Assembly (NCBI GenBank): GCA_964035795.1
Contig: OZ038322.1
Location: forward strand, 12,850,038-12,914,037
DNA: 64,000 nucleotides
Direction: 5' to 3'
Source: Pterobdella sp. o SKG-2022
Lineage: Eukaryota > Annelida > Clitellata > Hirudinida > Piscicolidae
Part shown: positions 13,301 through 26,296 of the stretch, in pieces
Layout: each line of letters starts with the position of its first letter
Position numbering within the stretch: the first letter of the stretch is position 1
Notes under the pieces: generated by a model
Database searches by the model: none
What the model was told of the DNA's origin: nothing
The model's input: only the letters and a program-made list of their open reading frames with translations
Program-made: the position numbers and the translations under genes

Positions 13301-16300
13301 CTTGCTTTGAGATATGATTCAGCTTTTTTTTAAAATTTCTTGAAAGAATTTTCAAATACGATATAATGCATAAGCAATTTTATAAGAGAAGAAATTGTTT
13401 TTTTTAATTTTTCATTGATATTTGAATAATTTTGAAAAATATATATAAAAGATGAAAAAAAAATTATGAAAATATTATATTGCTTAGATCGACTTTGAAG
13501 TAGAAATGTTTCGAACCTGATGAGCAGTTGTAGAACAGGCCCTGCGGCACAACTCAAAAGCGCAGGTTGATTTGTCACTAAAAAATACTCTTTAGAAGGA
13601 TGTTCCAGAAAAACTGATGAAGATGAGGATGATGATGTGACTGTGGTGAAACACACTGTGGGAGGTTAAACACATATTTAAATGATGCAGAGGTCACCCC
13701 AAAAAGTTTGAATATTTTTCCTATAAATCAGATTAATTGCAGAGCCAACTGCGATAAAAATAAATATATAGAAGTTTAAGAGTAATTACAAGAGCCCGTG
13801 CTAGAGGCCTGATATTAGATCTAATGCTAGTCGCTACATAAAGATTAAATGCCCAAAATTACGAGGGTTTACAGCAGCGGCAGTAGAAAAATATGAAATT
13901 GAGGGTTTTAGCAATCACGAATAAAGTTTCGGGGATGTAAATAAATTTTTATTTTATAAAAAATAAATTTAAAAAATAATAAATAATTTGATGTTTTACA
14001 AAAATACATTTGAAAATTTACAAGTTGGCTGAGAGCCTTGAAGGTTTTAACGTTGAATGTTTTAAATAGTTTGTTATCAAATAAAACTTCTAGATTAAAC
14101 AAACCACAAAGGTTTCTTATGAACACTTTTTTTTTGAACGATTTATGTTGCTACATAAAACCATTGATTCAATGATCTTCCAATTGTTTCGCAAAGCAAT
14201 TTTGAAAGTTTCTTCGAAAAGTCTCAAGCACTTAAAACGTGAACTTTTCATTCCTTTATAATGAAAGTTACGCCATTGTTTAAGTCAAACTTTATTTAAA
14301 CTTTCTAAAACTAAACATAAATTATCAATAATAATATTGGGTGCCAATTAGCCTATAACAAAAATTTTTGTCAATAATTTCTTAGTATTGTTGCCAATAA
14401 AAATCCTATCATACGCGTATGTATTAATACAGAAGTATGTACGACGTTGTTTTAATTGACCTAATATCTAAAAACCAATGAATTTTTAAAGCAATGATTC
14501 GTGTTTATGAATAATAAATATTTCAATTGGTGTTTTAGCACTTCATTAGTGCTAAAAACGTCGTTTTAGAAGCTTATTTGCATAACTTCCTGCATTTTTC
14601 CCTTCATATAGATTTTTTTATGACTTAATGTTTTTCTATTGAGCACATTTTAGAAATTTACTATCAATTTAATGAGTTTACTTTTTTATATATCTTCTCA
14701 AGCTTATTTTTATCATTCCTTCTTATCGGGTTTCAAATCTCCATTGTTGGGTTCCTTTAAACCACCGCATCATTGTAATGTATTGTTCTACCCCTATTAG
14801 CATTTTTATTTCTCTTCATATGAATTGACTGTTAAAATATCAAAGCATTTTTATTTCTCTTTATATGAACTGACTGTTATACTATTGGACGCAATAAAAA
14901 ATTCTATATATAAATTAGTTAAGCAAAAATGAAAAATAAATCATAAACTTAAATTAAATATTTTAAAAATAAATGAAATAAATTATTTTGAACAAAGAAT
15001 AAATACAGTCACGAACAAAGACAGGAAACACTTGACCGTGTTAGTTTGTGCTATCGTCACACTCCTTATATTTTTATTTTTTGATTTTTATTTTATTCTT
15101 GTTGTTGTTTCAATTCTTACGTCATAAAGCCGACAAGGCTTGCGTGAGATTAACTAAAATTGTTTTAAAAGCTTTGTGTATTTAAGGTAATTATTATTTT
15201 TTTGTATTACTTCAAGTAAAGAGTAATATTTCTTTGAAAAACAAACTAATAAATTTAATTTGAATTAAAAAAAATTCAATTTTTCTTGTTTTTTGAGTGT
15301 TTTAAATTCTTGATTTTTTATTTCATTTTGACGGCCCCTACAATAACCAGTTTTATGAATATGAACACAATAAAAAATCCTCAATGTGTTCTTCATTCTA
15401 CAATTGTAAACTTTTCAATGGAAGATATGAAAACAAGCATAAAACAGACGCAAGATCATTACTAAATGAACTTCTACAAAGATAACATTTGTTGCTCTTA
15501 TAAAAACGAATCATAAAAGGTTATACCACGATAATATCTTTTTTTATTGTTGTAATTATTATAAACAAATCGAAGAATCCGAAAAATTTGTTCGGCCCGT
15601 TGGAAATGTATTAAATAGGATTAAAGTTTTAAAAGTATTCGTGTAGCTACTGAGTTAAATTAAAATTCATAATGATAGAATAAAACTAAGAAATGAAAAA
15701 GCATTTAGGAAAATTCTGTTTTAAAATGGTCGATAAATTTAACCAATATAAATATAAAAAAAACTAAATTCAAGAAAATTATCTATGAAATTGCGTTTTA
15801 ATTATAATTAAACTAATTAATAAATAGGAGACACACGCATAAAAGAGGTAATTGTGTGAACACAGCCCTTCAAGTGGTCTACGGCAGTACACATTGAGCT
15901 CATTATCGTGCAAAGACGCATCAGCAATCTTAATTCAATGAAATATTAACTGTAAGATTTACTAGTGTTTTGCGCTTTAACTTTACGAAAGGATTAAGCT
16001 CGAATGTATTGTACTGGTAGAAAACCAACGTCTACGAACTAAGCCTAGTGCTGATTTTTTCAACTGGTACCTCAAATTTCTACTTGTTTTCAAACTATAT
16101 ACTTGAACTAAGTCATACATAAATTAGTCTTTAGACGGCCTTAAAATGCTCAACGTCTTGAAATATAGACACTGCCATCACTGGCACTAGTTTTGATGAC
16201 GACTATGTTCGAATACATTATGTGTTTGAGTTTCTGTTTAGTTAAAAAGCACATGACTTAAACAATTGGAAGTTAACTATGAGTAAAACTTTTAAGGTTT

Positions 16301-19300
16301 AAAAGATGAATCAAAATTGCACTCTTCGAGGTCTCTCTCACAGTTCAGCATAAAAACCACTAAAAAAAACATTTTCAGATAACAGTCATAATTATAAGTT
16401 TGCTTTCAAATAAATGTGAGTTTACATTACACTAAAATGAAGCACATAAAAAGCTCTTTTCGCATGAAAGACAGCACTGAAATATCGTCTGACCAGCTAG
16501 GCGCCAAACATCGGGTACAAGTAAGACTTGCAAATCTCACCGCTGCTCAATTAACGCTAAGTTCTACATAAAGCTGGGCTTAGAATAATGATTCAACTAA
16601 TGACTCGCTCTGCGGGACATCTTATCATCGGTATTAAGATCTTTATTGGTAGTTTTAAATCCTTTTATTTCATTAAAAAGTATTTGTGCCATTGTGTTGT
16701 CAATTTTTATTATTTTGTTTGGATTTATGAAATTTCAATTGTAATTCTTGTATTTTTGATTTATTTGATCGTTATATAAATATTAATGATTTATTTCGTT
16801 TTGAATGGCGTATGATAACAATCTTAATTATCGAACTTCAATAATGCCTCGAGCGAATCCTACTTATCATCTCAAAATGTGCTTCCTAATTTATAATGTT
16901 TACAAAAAATTTACCAAAAACTTTTCATATTCTTTAAAACATTTTTTTTCTATTATATTTCCAATATATTCTAATGGGATAGATATGAATCTTTATTGTC
17001 AAACTTTTCTGAGACACCTGATAAAATCTAACTCGGCAGATAGGTTCTCAACCCAGAAATTCATTAATTAAATCGCATTCGTTTCAAGTACGCTAAGCCA
17101 TAGTGTAAAAAAATATTTTCTAAATCATTTTATATTTATTAATATTATAACTTGAGCTGATTTCCTTGAACAAACGTTTTTTTAGAAAAAATCTTTATAA
17201 CTCGAAAGGACTATAAGATGTTCTATGATAATTTAAATTCTGAATATTTTATGATGTAGTTTTGAGAATACATCTTACAAATGAGTACAATTTTTTATAT
17301 TACTATAACAATATGGCCAAAGTATGTATGTTATATTATTAAAGAATTTCGAAGATGCATACATTAAGAACGATGCTAATTGTAATTATAATTTCAAGAT
17401 AAATGCACTTATTCGAAGTTTCTGAAGTTTGTTCTTTGATAAAAACTTTGAAATAATGACAATTTAAAGTTTAATGTTTAATAATAAATATAAACTTTTG
17501 ATATACATTTTTGAACACAAAAATTAATTTCTTATATAAATACTTGAAAATCGAAATAAATACTCATTGTACAATTATAACCACTTGATTAATAATCAAA
17601 AAAGTAATATAAATTTATTTTTTTTCTTATGATCAACCTTACTATATTCTTTATCACCATCTACCATTACTCGACCTTAGTCTTCTGGGAACCTGGTGTT
17701 GAAGTTTTTATTTATCTCATTACCATTATCTCCACAAATATCTATAGGCTCGACACAATATAAGATGTCTTAGTAAAGATTTATAAAAAAACCATAGGAA
17801 TGCTTAATCATCATCACCATCAATCAACGGTGCCTATCGCTGTATGAACCTTTTTATTTTACTACTGCATCTATCGTTTTCTTAAGTTCAAATGAAATTT
17901 AATTATTTTTATTCTTAAAACAGTGAATAGCTTCGATTTGAATGATTTCGTGAATTTACCCATTTTGAAAGTGCATTAATAGAACTTATTAAACTTCTTT
18001 AACTTTTTAAACTCTTACTCAATTTCGTCACTAAAAAATTTTCTCAAGGTGCTATTTCATCACCTCTTCAAAAGTGTACCCACATTTCTATAACGCCTAG
18101 TTGTAATTCGAGTCTGTAAAACTTGGAAAATTATCTTTGTGATTCATCGTAACAATCACTCACTAAAATATCAATAATCACTTTATTAAAACTGAGCCAT
18201 AATTCAATTTGAAGTATTATATTAATAAATACTAATAATAAATCTCAGTTAAAAATGCATTTATAAAGCCTTATTAACATGCTTGAAAGCAGGGAGGTTT
18301 GAGAAATAGTGCTTGAAAGGTGGACTCGCCACACAAGTTGTAAGCCATATTACCTATAGTTTTCACTTGCTTTGATTCTATGAATATTTCACATTCTTTT
18401 TTAATTACCCTTAACTGCGTATGATTTTGCGTTGAGTTTTTTCGACGTTTTAAGTTCATTTTTAATAATTTTTTCAATTATTGTTTTAACCTTATATAAT
18501 TTTTTTTTACATGATACAAAATTGAAGTAGTAGAACTATAAATGTTGAATTAAAAATAACTTAAATAATGAACATCATATTCTGAACTTATTCCCAAAAT
18601 ATGGCTTAAAACCAAAGCGTCATAAGCGAGTGATAATGAGGGTGATACAATGGAATAATATTCTGCGTAGTAAATGAGTTCTGCTATTTTATAAACTTCA
18701 AAGCATGATTCAATTTTTTCCTTAGCGCTTAACATCTGTTTTGCTTTTATAGTAAGTAGTTTTTCTATATCATTAAATATATATATCTAGGCATGTATAT
18801 AAATATGCATATCTATATATTTTTCTTATAGAGAAATATATAGATATATATTCTTTTTTTTGAAGAATATATAAATTGTTTCTAGAATGACGTCTCAAAA
18901 ATTTTTAAGACTTTTTTTTCAAAAGTGGAACAAAAGTTGAAATTCGAAAAAAATGATTCATATCCTTCCATTGATTAAAAAGATAAAATGTGCCTATATA
19001 AAATTACGACAAAGATTTTTTTTATATCCCTTATCGTGTACAAAGATCTGTAAATATATTTTTTCATTGAGTTTTATTGCTGCTGCTCACCTAATTTAAA
19101 AAAATTTTTTAAAAATAAATTTGAATTTTTGTATTCACCAAGTTAAATACAGCAAAACTTGGAATGTATTGCTACCATCACTACTACTAGTAGTAATAAA
19201 AATAATAATAAGAATAATATTCTTTTATAATAATAAAAATAATAATAAAAAAATTATAACAATAAGAATAATAATGATGATAATAATAATAATAATAACA

Positions 19301-22300
19301 TGAAAAAAATGAAAATTATAAATGTTGTAAGGGTTAACCTTTTGAGCTGCTATTTACTTTTAAACTCAAAAGTCTTGTTAACTTTTAAACTTTTCTTTGA
19401 TGTAGTTAGTGAAAACGTCATCAATTATGAGTACTCTATATGAAAAAGCAGAAGAGTTTTGAAATAGTATTGAAAAAATATTATTAGAATTCATTATTTT
19501 TATGTGTTTTTTGATGTTTCAAATTATAAATATTATTTCTTTTATTACTATTTTCATGATTTTTAAATCTTCGAGGTCTTAATAGTCACATTTAACAAAA
19601 ATTCATTTGTAGTTGATATCAAATATAAAAAAACAAGAAAAAACTATTTTTTATTGAGAGTTAAAATTATTAATTTGAACGCATTACGACTTAACCCTTT
19701 TACACCAAAAACGAGAGTGCTGACTATTTCTTTCAAAAAAATAACTCAAAAGAAACTTTTAAAAAAATTGTAAAGAACAGAAATAAGTGAAATGACCAAA
19801 GCTCTTAATGTAACGAGCAATTTCAAAACACCACTTAAAACTTCAACATCATTATCATCCCTTCTGGTCGGAGGTCAGTTTGCTTCGATCTTAGACTCAC
19901 CTTTGAACAAAATCCCAAGAGTAAACGCATAAGTATTTGATCACAAAAATCATATTGACGAAGCAAAACAGTCCGTTGCACTGTAAAGATAAAGTATACA
20001 CGTCACGCAGATCATCTTCAATTATAGATCCTTTTATTTGTCTTATTCCTCTTAAAAGCATGGAGTTTTCAAACAACTATAAATTATAGAAATTAATTTA
20101 CAAGAAAGTCTTGGTGGATTCCTGAGGAAAAAAAATAGCTTTTAAACTTTCAGACTCGTGAAACGTCAAGTATCAACTCACTGAAGTTCGTTTGTGTCAG
20201 CATACCTATCATCGTTACCATCATTTTCATTTTCAGCACCAGCTTTGTCTTTATCATTATCATCATCATCTTCCCCATTATCATTATTATCATCATTATC
20301 ATCAGTAACTTTAAGCAAAATTGAATTAAAATCATATTTATCAAATATCGCAATTGATGCCTACCGTAGATTAAATAATCAATTTCTAAGTACAAACTAT
20401 TGCGTTTTCGTGCCATAATTATTATTAATGAATGATAACATGACAAAAGAATAGCTGCTTTATCGAATGAAAATCTTTGTAAGCAACAAGTAATCATTAT
20501 TAATTTAAACGTTAAATTTCAAATACTTTTAGCATAATAAAACATTAAAAACATAAGTTTTCAATATAATTGTTTTGAAATAAATACAACTTTACCGATT
20601 AGAAATCTTAATTTTCTTTGAAATAAGTCAAAAAATTAACAATAGATTTTCTAATTTATTAATTATGAAGTTGGAAATTTCAATAATCAAGTGCCAACTT
20701 TTCATCGCTCTTTTAACGAACTCTCTTATTAATATATCTATCAGCAAATAATATTGAAACACTCAAATTGAAACTTTCTATCATTTTAAAAATATATTAT
20801 TTTCTATGTTTCTTTTATATCTCTGATTTTCAGAGTCTATTATTTTTACATTATTAATATTAAGATTTTTATATGAGTTATTAACATTTAAATGAATGTA
20901 TAAATATTTATAAGTTTTAATGAAGATATAAGCCCAACAAGATGAGAACTATTTAATAATTAAGGTCTATTAATTTCTTCAAAAGCATCCATCAAAGGAG
21001 TTAGAATAAATATTTGCTTTATTATTTCCCTAAAATTTATTTAATTATCGGTAGTCTAGTCATTTAATTACCTGATATTAAATGATACTGTTAAATGATT
21101 TGATGGTATTTTTATATCAAAAAGACTTAATACAAGCACTACTATTCCCAATTATAATACTTTATTATCAACTGATTTACCTAGTATTAAATTATTTAAT
21201 CCTTAGTTATAAAGTGGTATCGGAAAGTGAATCTGAATTATTTAATCTGAATCTAGTGCATTCTTGACAAAAGCAAAGCATGAAAGTGAAAAGAAGCAGA
21301 AATAATGCAGCTTAATGAATATGAACTGCCAAGGACTAGCAGATCTTATCAATGACCAATACACTAACTTGAGTTGAACATTATTAATACCAATAATAAG
21401 TTTAATTTTATCATCCATTTCACGTTCTTTGCCCTTCAATAAGTAGTTATTTTTAATTCAGTTTCATTAATTTTTTATAAATAAATAATTGCTTAGTTTA
21501 ATGAAATTTTTGAGTTAATTAAATTTTTCCATCGTTGGATATTGTTTCTGTAATAGATAAAACCTTTTGTATTTATTTGCAGTTAAATACATAAATTTTT
21601 ATTAATTGTTTTTCAACCTTCACCATAGAACAATATAAAACAAATTTCAAAAGTGATTTCATTTTTAATCTTTTCAAAATCAAAACTGGACCACTTAAGT
21701 TTATAATAATAGAATCGAAGTCAAAAATAAAAACAACATAAAATATAATTTAAAAATAATCTCGGTAACAGCACTGACGATGTGAAAGGCATAAAAACGT
21801 CCTACTACCACAAAAATAATTAACAATGACAATGATGATCATAAAAACTATGCATAAATGAGTAACGTTAAAACATATAACAAAAAAATGCTTCATTAAG
21901 GGGTCTTTGAGTACTAATGAATTTAACGTCATTCCTTATTGGTTTTATTTATTGATTGATGGGTTTGAATTAATGATGAACGAATGAGATTATGAACGGC
22001 CTATTAAAAACTCTATGAAGAACATTTTCGAATACAGAGAAACTTATTTGAAAAAACACAAGAACATACCGACGTAATACAATGTATGTATGTATTAAAG
22101 TATGGACAACAAAAGTAAAACTAAATACATGAAGCTTACACAACCACACAAGAGCACACAAACAACACTTCCATTAACTAATCATTTCAAATAATCTTCA
22201 ACTTGTAGTTTGTGTTTTGGTTGGACTATCATTTAAAGTGGTATAATGAGAAACAACCATTTAAAGTGGCATAAAGGAAAAAAATAATTATTTTTTATAT

Positions 22301-23684
22301 TTCAAATTATTTATCAGGTTTGCTCATAACCTAATGACGAATCTCAATTTTTCGAAATTTTTTTAGAAATTAATGATAGAAAACCGATGTTTTTCATTCG
22401 ATGAACTTCTATATTAAAGTTATTTGATTTGTCAAACAATTTATATCATTAAGATCTGGGAACTTTTAATAATCTTATTCACTCGAAAGTTTCAGAGAAA
22501 TTCATTTCTTAACAGACCAATAAATATGAAGCAGTTATAAAAGGCTTATTGGGAAACATCAAGTTGGATAGGCATTGTTCAATAGGACAACTGTGCTTAT
22601 ACTATATCATAAAGAGGTCTTGTTCTATTGTTAAATAATATCAAGATGGAATATAATAATCCAAATAAAAAATACAATAACAATAAGAAAAAACAATATT
22701 AAAAATTAAAAAAAATTAAAGTAGTGAAAATAAAAATAGCAATGATAAAAAAGACAAATAATGATATTAATAATAGCAATATTATTATTATTTGAACAGT
22801 TAGTTACCTCAGATATGGTTAACCGCTATTCACAATGCATTACAATTGCTGAGTTTGCAATGTTGAAACGTTTGTTTTAGCAGTCAAGAATGTTATGCAA
22901 CGAAGCTTATTTAAAGTCAATCAAAAATTAATAACACATTTTTTAAAATAAAATGAAAAATTATTGTTTTTATCTAGTTTATTTATTGTTGGCTTATTAG
23001 TATTTTTCATGGATTTACCAAAACTAGGTTATATTGAAACTGAATGATAATCCAATGAAGTTTTTTGTTGATAAATTAGAAATAAATTTAAGTTTTTGAG
23101 ATTTTTACTAATTTTATCCCTATTAATTAACGTTACTACTTATCGTGATTGGCAAGTCAATGCATTTAATACAATTTTTTGTGTTAATTTCACTTTTTAA
23201 AGCGCTATCGATTGTTAGGACACTTTTACATTTCCAACAAGTTTTACATTACCAAAAAGTTAGCATTTCACGCTTAATTTTGACACTAACAAAGCATGTA
23301 AAATATGTTTAAAAGTATTACGACAGATAAAACAAACATTCTAATGATTCATAATTAACAAAATAAATATTGCTTGAACTTAAACTGAGAAAACAAGAAT
23401 TTTTGATTGATGCAATTAATATTGGGCGTCCATCCATTAGGGTTTTGTTTCATCAGTTGTCAATCTATATTTTAACCAATTTAATTAATATTTGTTCCGA
23501 CAACGTTGTATTTGATGGTTCATAGTAAATAAATTGAAGTAAGCTTATGTTTGAATGAAAAAGATTAAGATGGAAATTGATCAAAATTAAAATAATGAAA
23601 TTAGTAATACTATTCATAGATAATAAAAGTTAATAAAATACCTGAGCAGAACAGTCCTGCAAATATTATATTCTTCAGCATCAT
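1382..23684 (-). CDS. unc5: UNC5-type netrin receptor, 18 exons, 970 aa, no death domain seen
   Basis: Exons in transcript order: 23684-23642, 13655-13517, 13235-13103, 13012-12811, 10171-10068, 9559-9385, 7925-7866, 7174-7073, 5076-5007, 4698-4616, 4285-4184, 3990-3958, 3826-3227, 3032-2931, 2755-2460, 2386-2108, 1960-1814, 1624-1382. All junctions are GT-AG with matching phases and sum to 971 codons. Domains: signal peptide (1-15); Ig1 with the family's four cysteines (25-172); Ig2 (175-265); two thrombospondin type-1 repeats starting GEWGSWSEWGVC and GQWSSWSEWSLC (266-365); one transmembrane helix (about 379-402); an Asn-rich linker (416-600); ZU5 (SQTLLSDVIVCGP motif); and UPA (GKRLRLAVYAPL, EIPFSHIWNN). 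From the family, this is a netrin receptor of axon growth cones mediating repulsion. The reading frame stops just after UPA, where vertebrate and fly UNC5 continue into a death domain. Identification is firm; the 3' end is less certain, because a GT inside the last exon (AAT|GTATTT) could be a donor. Confidence 0.93.
3958..3990 (-). other. 33-nt micro-exon of unc5 (cytoplasmic juxtamembrane)
   Basis: A 33-base exon lies between a poly-T tract plus AG and the strong donor AAA|GTGAGT. It enters and leaves in phase 1, like its neighbours, and adds eleven lysine-rich residues (RQKKFNGLKK) just inside the membrane. Skipping it would keep the frame. Confidence 0.7.
5330..5560. repeat. Degenerate CATT/CATC simple repeat in unc5 intron
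   Basis: The plus strand shows many imperfect CATTCATTCA, TCATC and CAATCA runs. The same kind of sequence recurs at about 6705-6775 (CATCCATCCG units) and, as its complement, inside the last unc5 exon at about 1488-1560. Confidence 0.75.
10172..12810. other. unc5 intron 4, no gene seen
   Basis: AT-rich sequence between the second Ig1 exon and the first Ig2 exon. No coding exon, RNA gene or clear mobile element could be supported in it. Confidence 0.5.
19190..19310. repeat. AAT/ACT trinucleotide repeat
   Basis: A run of TACTACTAGTAGTAATAA followed by many AATAAT and AATAAC units. It is an imperfect microsatellite in unc5 intron 1, and the Ile-rich reading frame over it is not a gene. Confidence 0.9.
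20209..20310. repeat. ATC/ATT trinucleotide repeat
   Basis: Repeated CATCATCAT, TATCATTAT and TTTTCATTTTCA units in unc5 intron 1. Both strands show open frames here only because of the repeat (Met/Ile-rich one way, Ser-rich the other). Confidence 0.85.
23642..23684 (-). other. unc5 first coding exon (signal peptide)
   Basis: Two adjacent ATG codons (23684 and 23681) open a short hydrophobic leader (MMLKNIIFAGLFCS), followed by donor CAG|GTATTT in phase 1. Joined to the exon at 13655 it reads on directly into the first Ig domain. The intervening intron is about 10 kb. Linkage over that distance is inferred from phase and the signal peptide only. Confidence 0.7.
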
Positions 23685-26296
23685 TCTTGAGATACTCTTC
23701 GTATTGCGATTATTATTACTATTGAAAACGGTTCGTTAGAGAAAATTGTTTCTATAACTATTGTTTCATTTATTTATACTTTTTTAAAACTATCGAAATT
23801 TACTTTGAGTTGAAATATCGGTATTTAACCATTTTAAATAGCGTTTGAATTTGATACCGGACAGCCGGTAAGACCTTAGAAAACGAAGCAAAACTGCGAG
23901 TGAAGAGTATTATATAGAAAACCGTTCGCACATATGTCACTTATATAAGATATCACATAATGGAGATGGAGTTTTGTATAATGAAGATGTATATGACTTG
24001 ATAATAATTCTTTATTGTTGATTTTGAAAACATTATATCTATTTTATCCTTTATATTAATATATTATATAAAATTTTATCCAAAATTAGTTTTTGAAATT
24101 TACAAACTTTTAAGACCAACTAACGTGCGGTATAACTTCATTAGAATCAATTGTATATTATTGATAGGTTTCACGTAATCCTTTTCAATACGATTAGTGT
24201 TCCAAAATTTTTCGTTTTAAACGTGACCTGTATGTGCTTCTAACTATTAAGCCATTCTGTATAACTTAACTTTTATTAATTTTCAAAATTTGATTGTTAA
24301 GATTATAATATGAAAAAAATGTTCAAAAATGATATTAGCAGTTATTTTTAATACAAAGTATGGTATTTGTTAACATTTTGAGTCTTTAATCTTAATAATA
24401 AACAGGTTTTTAATTGCTCGATTTTGTTCAAATGAAAAAATTTTAATCTTTCATTTGTTTTTAATGAATTACTAAATGCTTGGGAGTTTTAATTGAACTC
24501 GACTGATATAAAAAATAACTTCAAAACCTGTTTAAAAAGCGCCAATTTGATTGATTGGCGGGCACAGACGAATACACAGCCATTAGTTTTGAACTACGTC
24601 CAAAATTCTGTTATTATAGTTGATGAACCACTAAGTTGAATTAATTGTTAATTGTTTATGTAATAACAATTTTTTATACTAAACTAGTCAACATTTGAAT
24701 GAAAGTGAGGAAAGCAAAGAGGATTGCAAATTATCACACTCTTTAGCCAGTTAAGCTTTTAACACAATAAAAACAATAATGTAAGTATTAATTAAGAATT
24801 TAGATAGGGACCTATCTGACACGATAAAAAAGATTAAGAAGTTTATGCCGATAACTATCCTGAGAATATCTTATATAGAATGTGTTTATATTGCATAGAT
24901 TGCTTTTATTGATTTCGGAATTAAAAAAACTTGAATTTTCTGAATCATGATTTTTTAAAGTTTAACTCGATTCATGGAATATTAAGGATATTTGGTACAA
25001 CATTTGAGCTCAAATGGGATATATAACCAGTTTTATTGAGACCAGCAATGCCTCAAACACATCCTTCAGGTTTTTTCAGTTTAATTTTTTTTTGTTTCAA
25101 ATAGATGAACGCTCCGGTTTAATCTATAAAATTCTTTATTATTTCATGAGCAAGTCCCTCACAGATAATAACAATGTTTAAATTGCAATGTGTTCAAAGA
25201 TCACTTGACTATCTTGTTGTTATCAATCAATGATAAAAAAAAACAGATAAAACCAAACTAATTTTTTAACCCTTTTCGAACACTTCCGCATTTGATATCA
25301 ATTTGGTCGTATTATATACTGAGCACTAAAGAGGCGTTTTTCGAAAAACCCATTTTACAATATATAATGGTAATATATTTTCTGGCACGTGTTTCCAGTG
25401 ATGACTGATATTTCTTGCTGTACATGATTTGTTTTAACACCCAGAGACCCGTTTGCAAATTTTGCTTACATGAGCGTTTATGCTCGTGTTTCCAGCTAGC
25501 CAAGGGTTTTGACAATCGAAGGTACGATAAAAACGCCCAATACTTGTGTAAATGATAACTTGGTTATTTTTTCTAAAAAAACCTATAGTACTTCAGCTTT
25601 AGACTTATTAAGTTTGATACTGTTGAATCCTATCTAAGCTGTAGTCACGTGAACACATCCTTGCGAACTTGCTCAATTTCCCTACAGACATAGCTTTTTG
25701 TATCATCCGTATATTACCATAAGGTAAAATCGTGTTTTAGTGCACTTAGATCACTAAAATAAAAATTTAATAGATGCTGGTTCACACCACTATGGAGAGG
25801 AAAATAATTAGATGTGAGACTATCAAGAAAACCTACATTTCAATAATTTTTATACTATTTCCAAACCAAATTTTGAAAATAAAGTGCTTATTTAAACTTT
25901 TTGATTGACTATATCGATGGCCAAAGAAAACCTTATTATAGCATGACAGGACCTACCTTATTTAGCTGCTTTCAAGTTATTAAAAAAATTTAATATGCTG
26001 ACATATAATAAAAAAAAATGAATGAGATTGAAGTTGTTTTCAAAACTTTGCAAACAAAATGAAAATTATTTTTAAAAAATTATAATTCTCCAAGTTGTCT
26101 CAGACCTCGAAAATAAAATATGTTGAATAAATTTATTTTCACGATGTGGGAACTGAAAATGTTGTACTCCAATTTTAGTAATCTTTAATTTGTGGATTTT
26201 TTTTTAGAAAAATAAACTTTATTTTTCAATGTTTTACAAAATTAAACTTGTAGTTTGCACAGGTTTATTTTTAATTCCTAAAAGTAAAGCTTAGTA
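23685..26296. other. Intergenic region between unc5 and the Bcl-2 gene (divergent promoters)
   Basis: The two flanking genes point away from each other, so both promoters should lie here. I see no recognisable core promoter elements in this AT-rich sequence. A slightly GC-richer patch at about 25300-25520 carries a 67-codon open frame on the minus strand with internally repetitive DNA (CTGGAAACACG occurs twice). It is not assignable and may be a transposon remnant. Confidence 0.4.

Larger units (their letters stand above)
13656..23641. other. unc5 intron 1, about 10 kb, no gene supported
   Basis: The open frames here are short, AT-driven and unlike any family I know. Slightly GC-richer patches (about 15830-16040 and 16480-16620) are unassigned and could be old mobile-element remains or regulatory sequence. 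Simple repeats occur near 18775-18850 (TA-rich inverted), 19190-19310 and 20209-20310. Confidence 0.5.

Noticed and set aside
16588..17071. Two hydrophobic small open frames in unc5 intron 1
   Set aside because: Low-complexity Ile/Phe/Tyr composition as expected from AT-rich DNA, with no splice context or homology that I recognise.
19905..19981. Minus-strand candidate extra unc5 exon with acceptor TTTACAG and strong donor AAAG|GTGAGT
   Set aside because: It joins the signal-peptide exon in frame, but it exits in phase 0 while the next Ig1 exon needs phase 1. Exon 1 splices directly to 13655 in perfect phase, so this is at most a frame-breaking alternative exon.
20150..20497. Met/Ile-rich (minus) and Ser-rich (plus) open frames
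   Set aside because: Both come from the ATC/ATT trinucleotide repeat in unc5 intron 1.
25312..25515. Minus-strand 67-codon frame (SWKHEHKRSCKQ...)
   Set aside because: The DNA is internally repetitive and the translation matches nothing I know. It may be a transposon remnant, but that cannot be supported.
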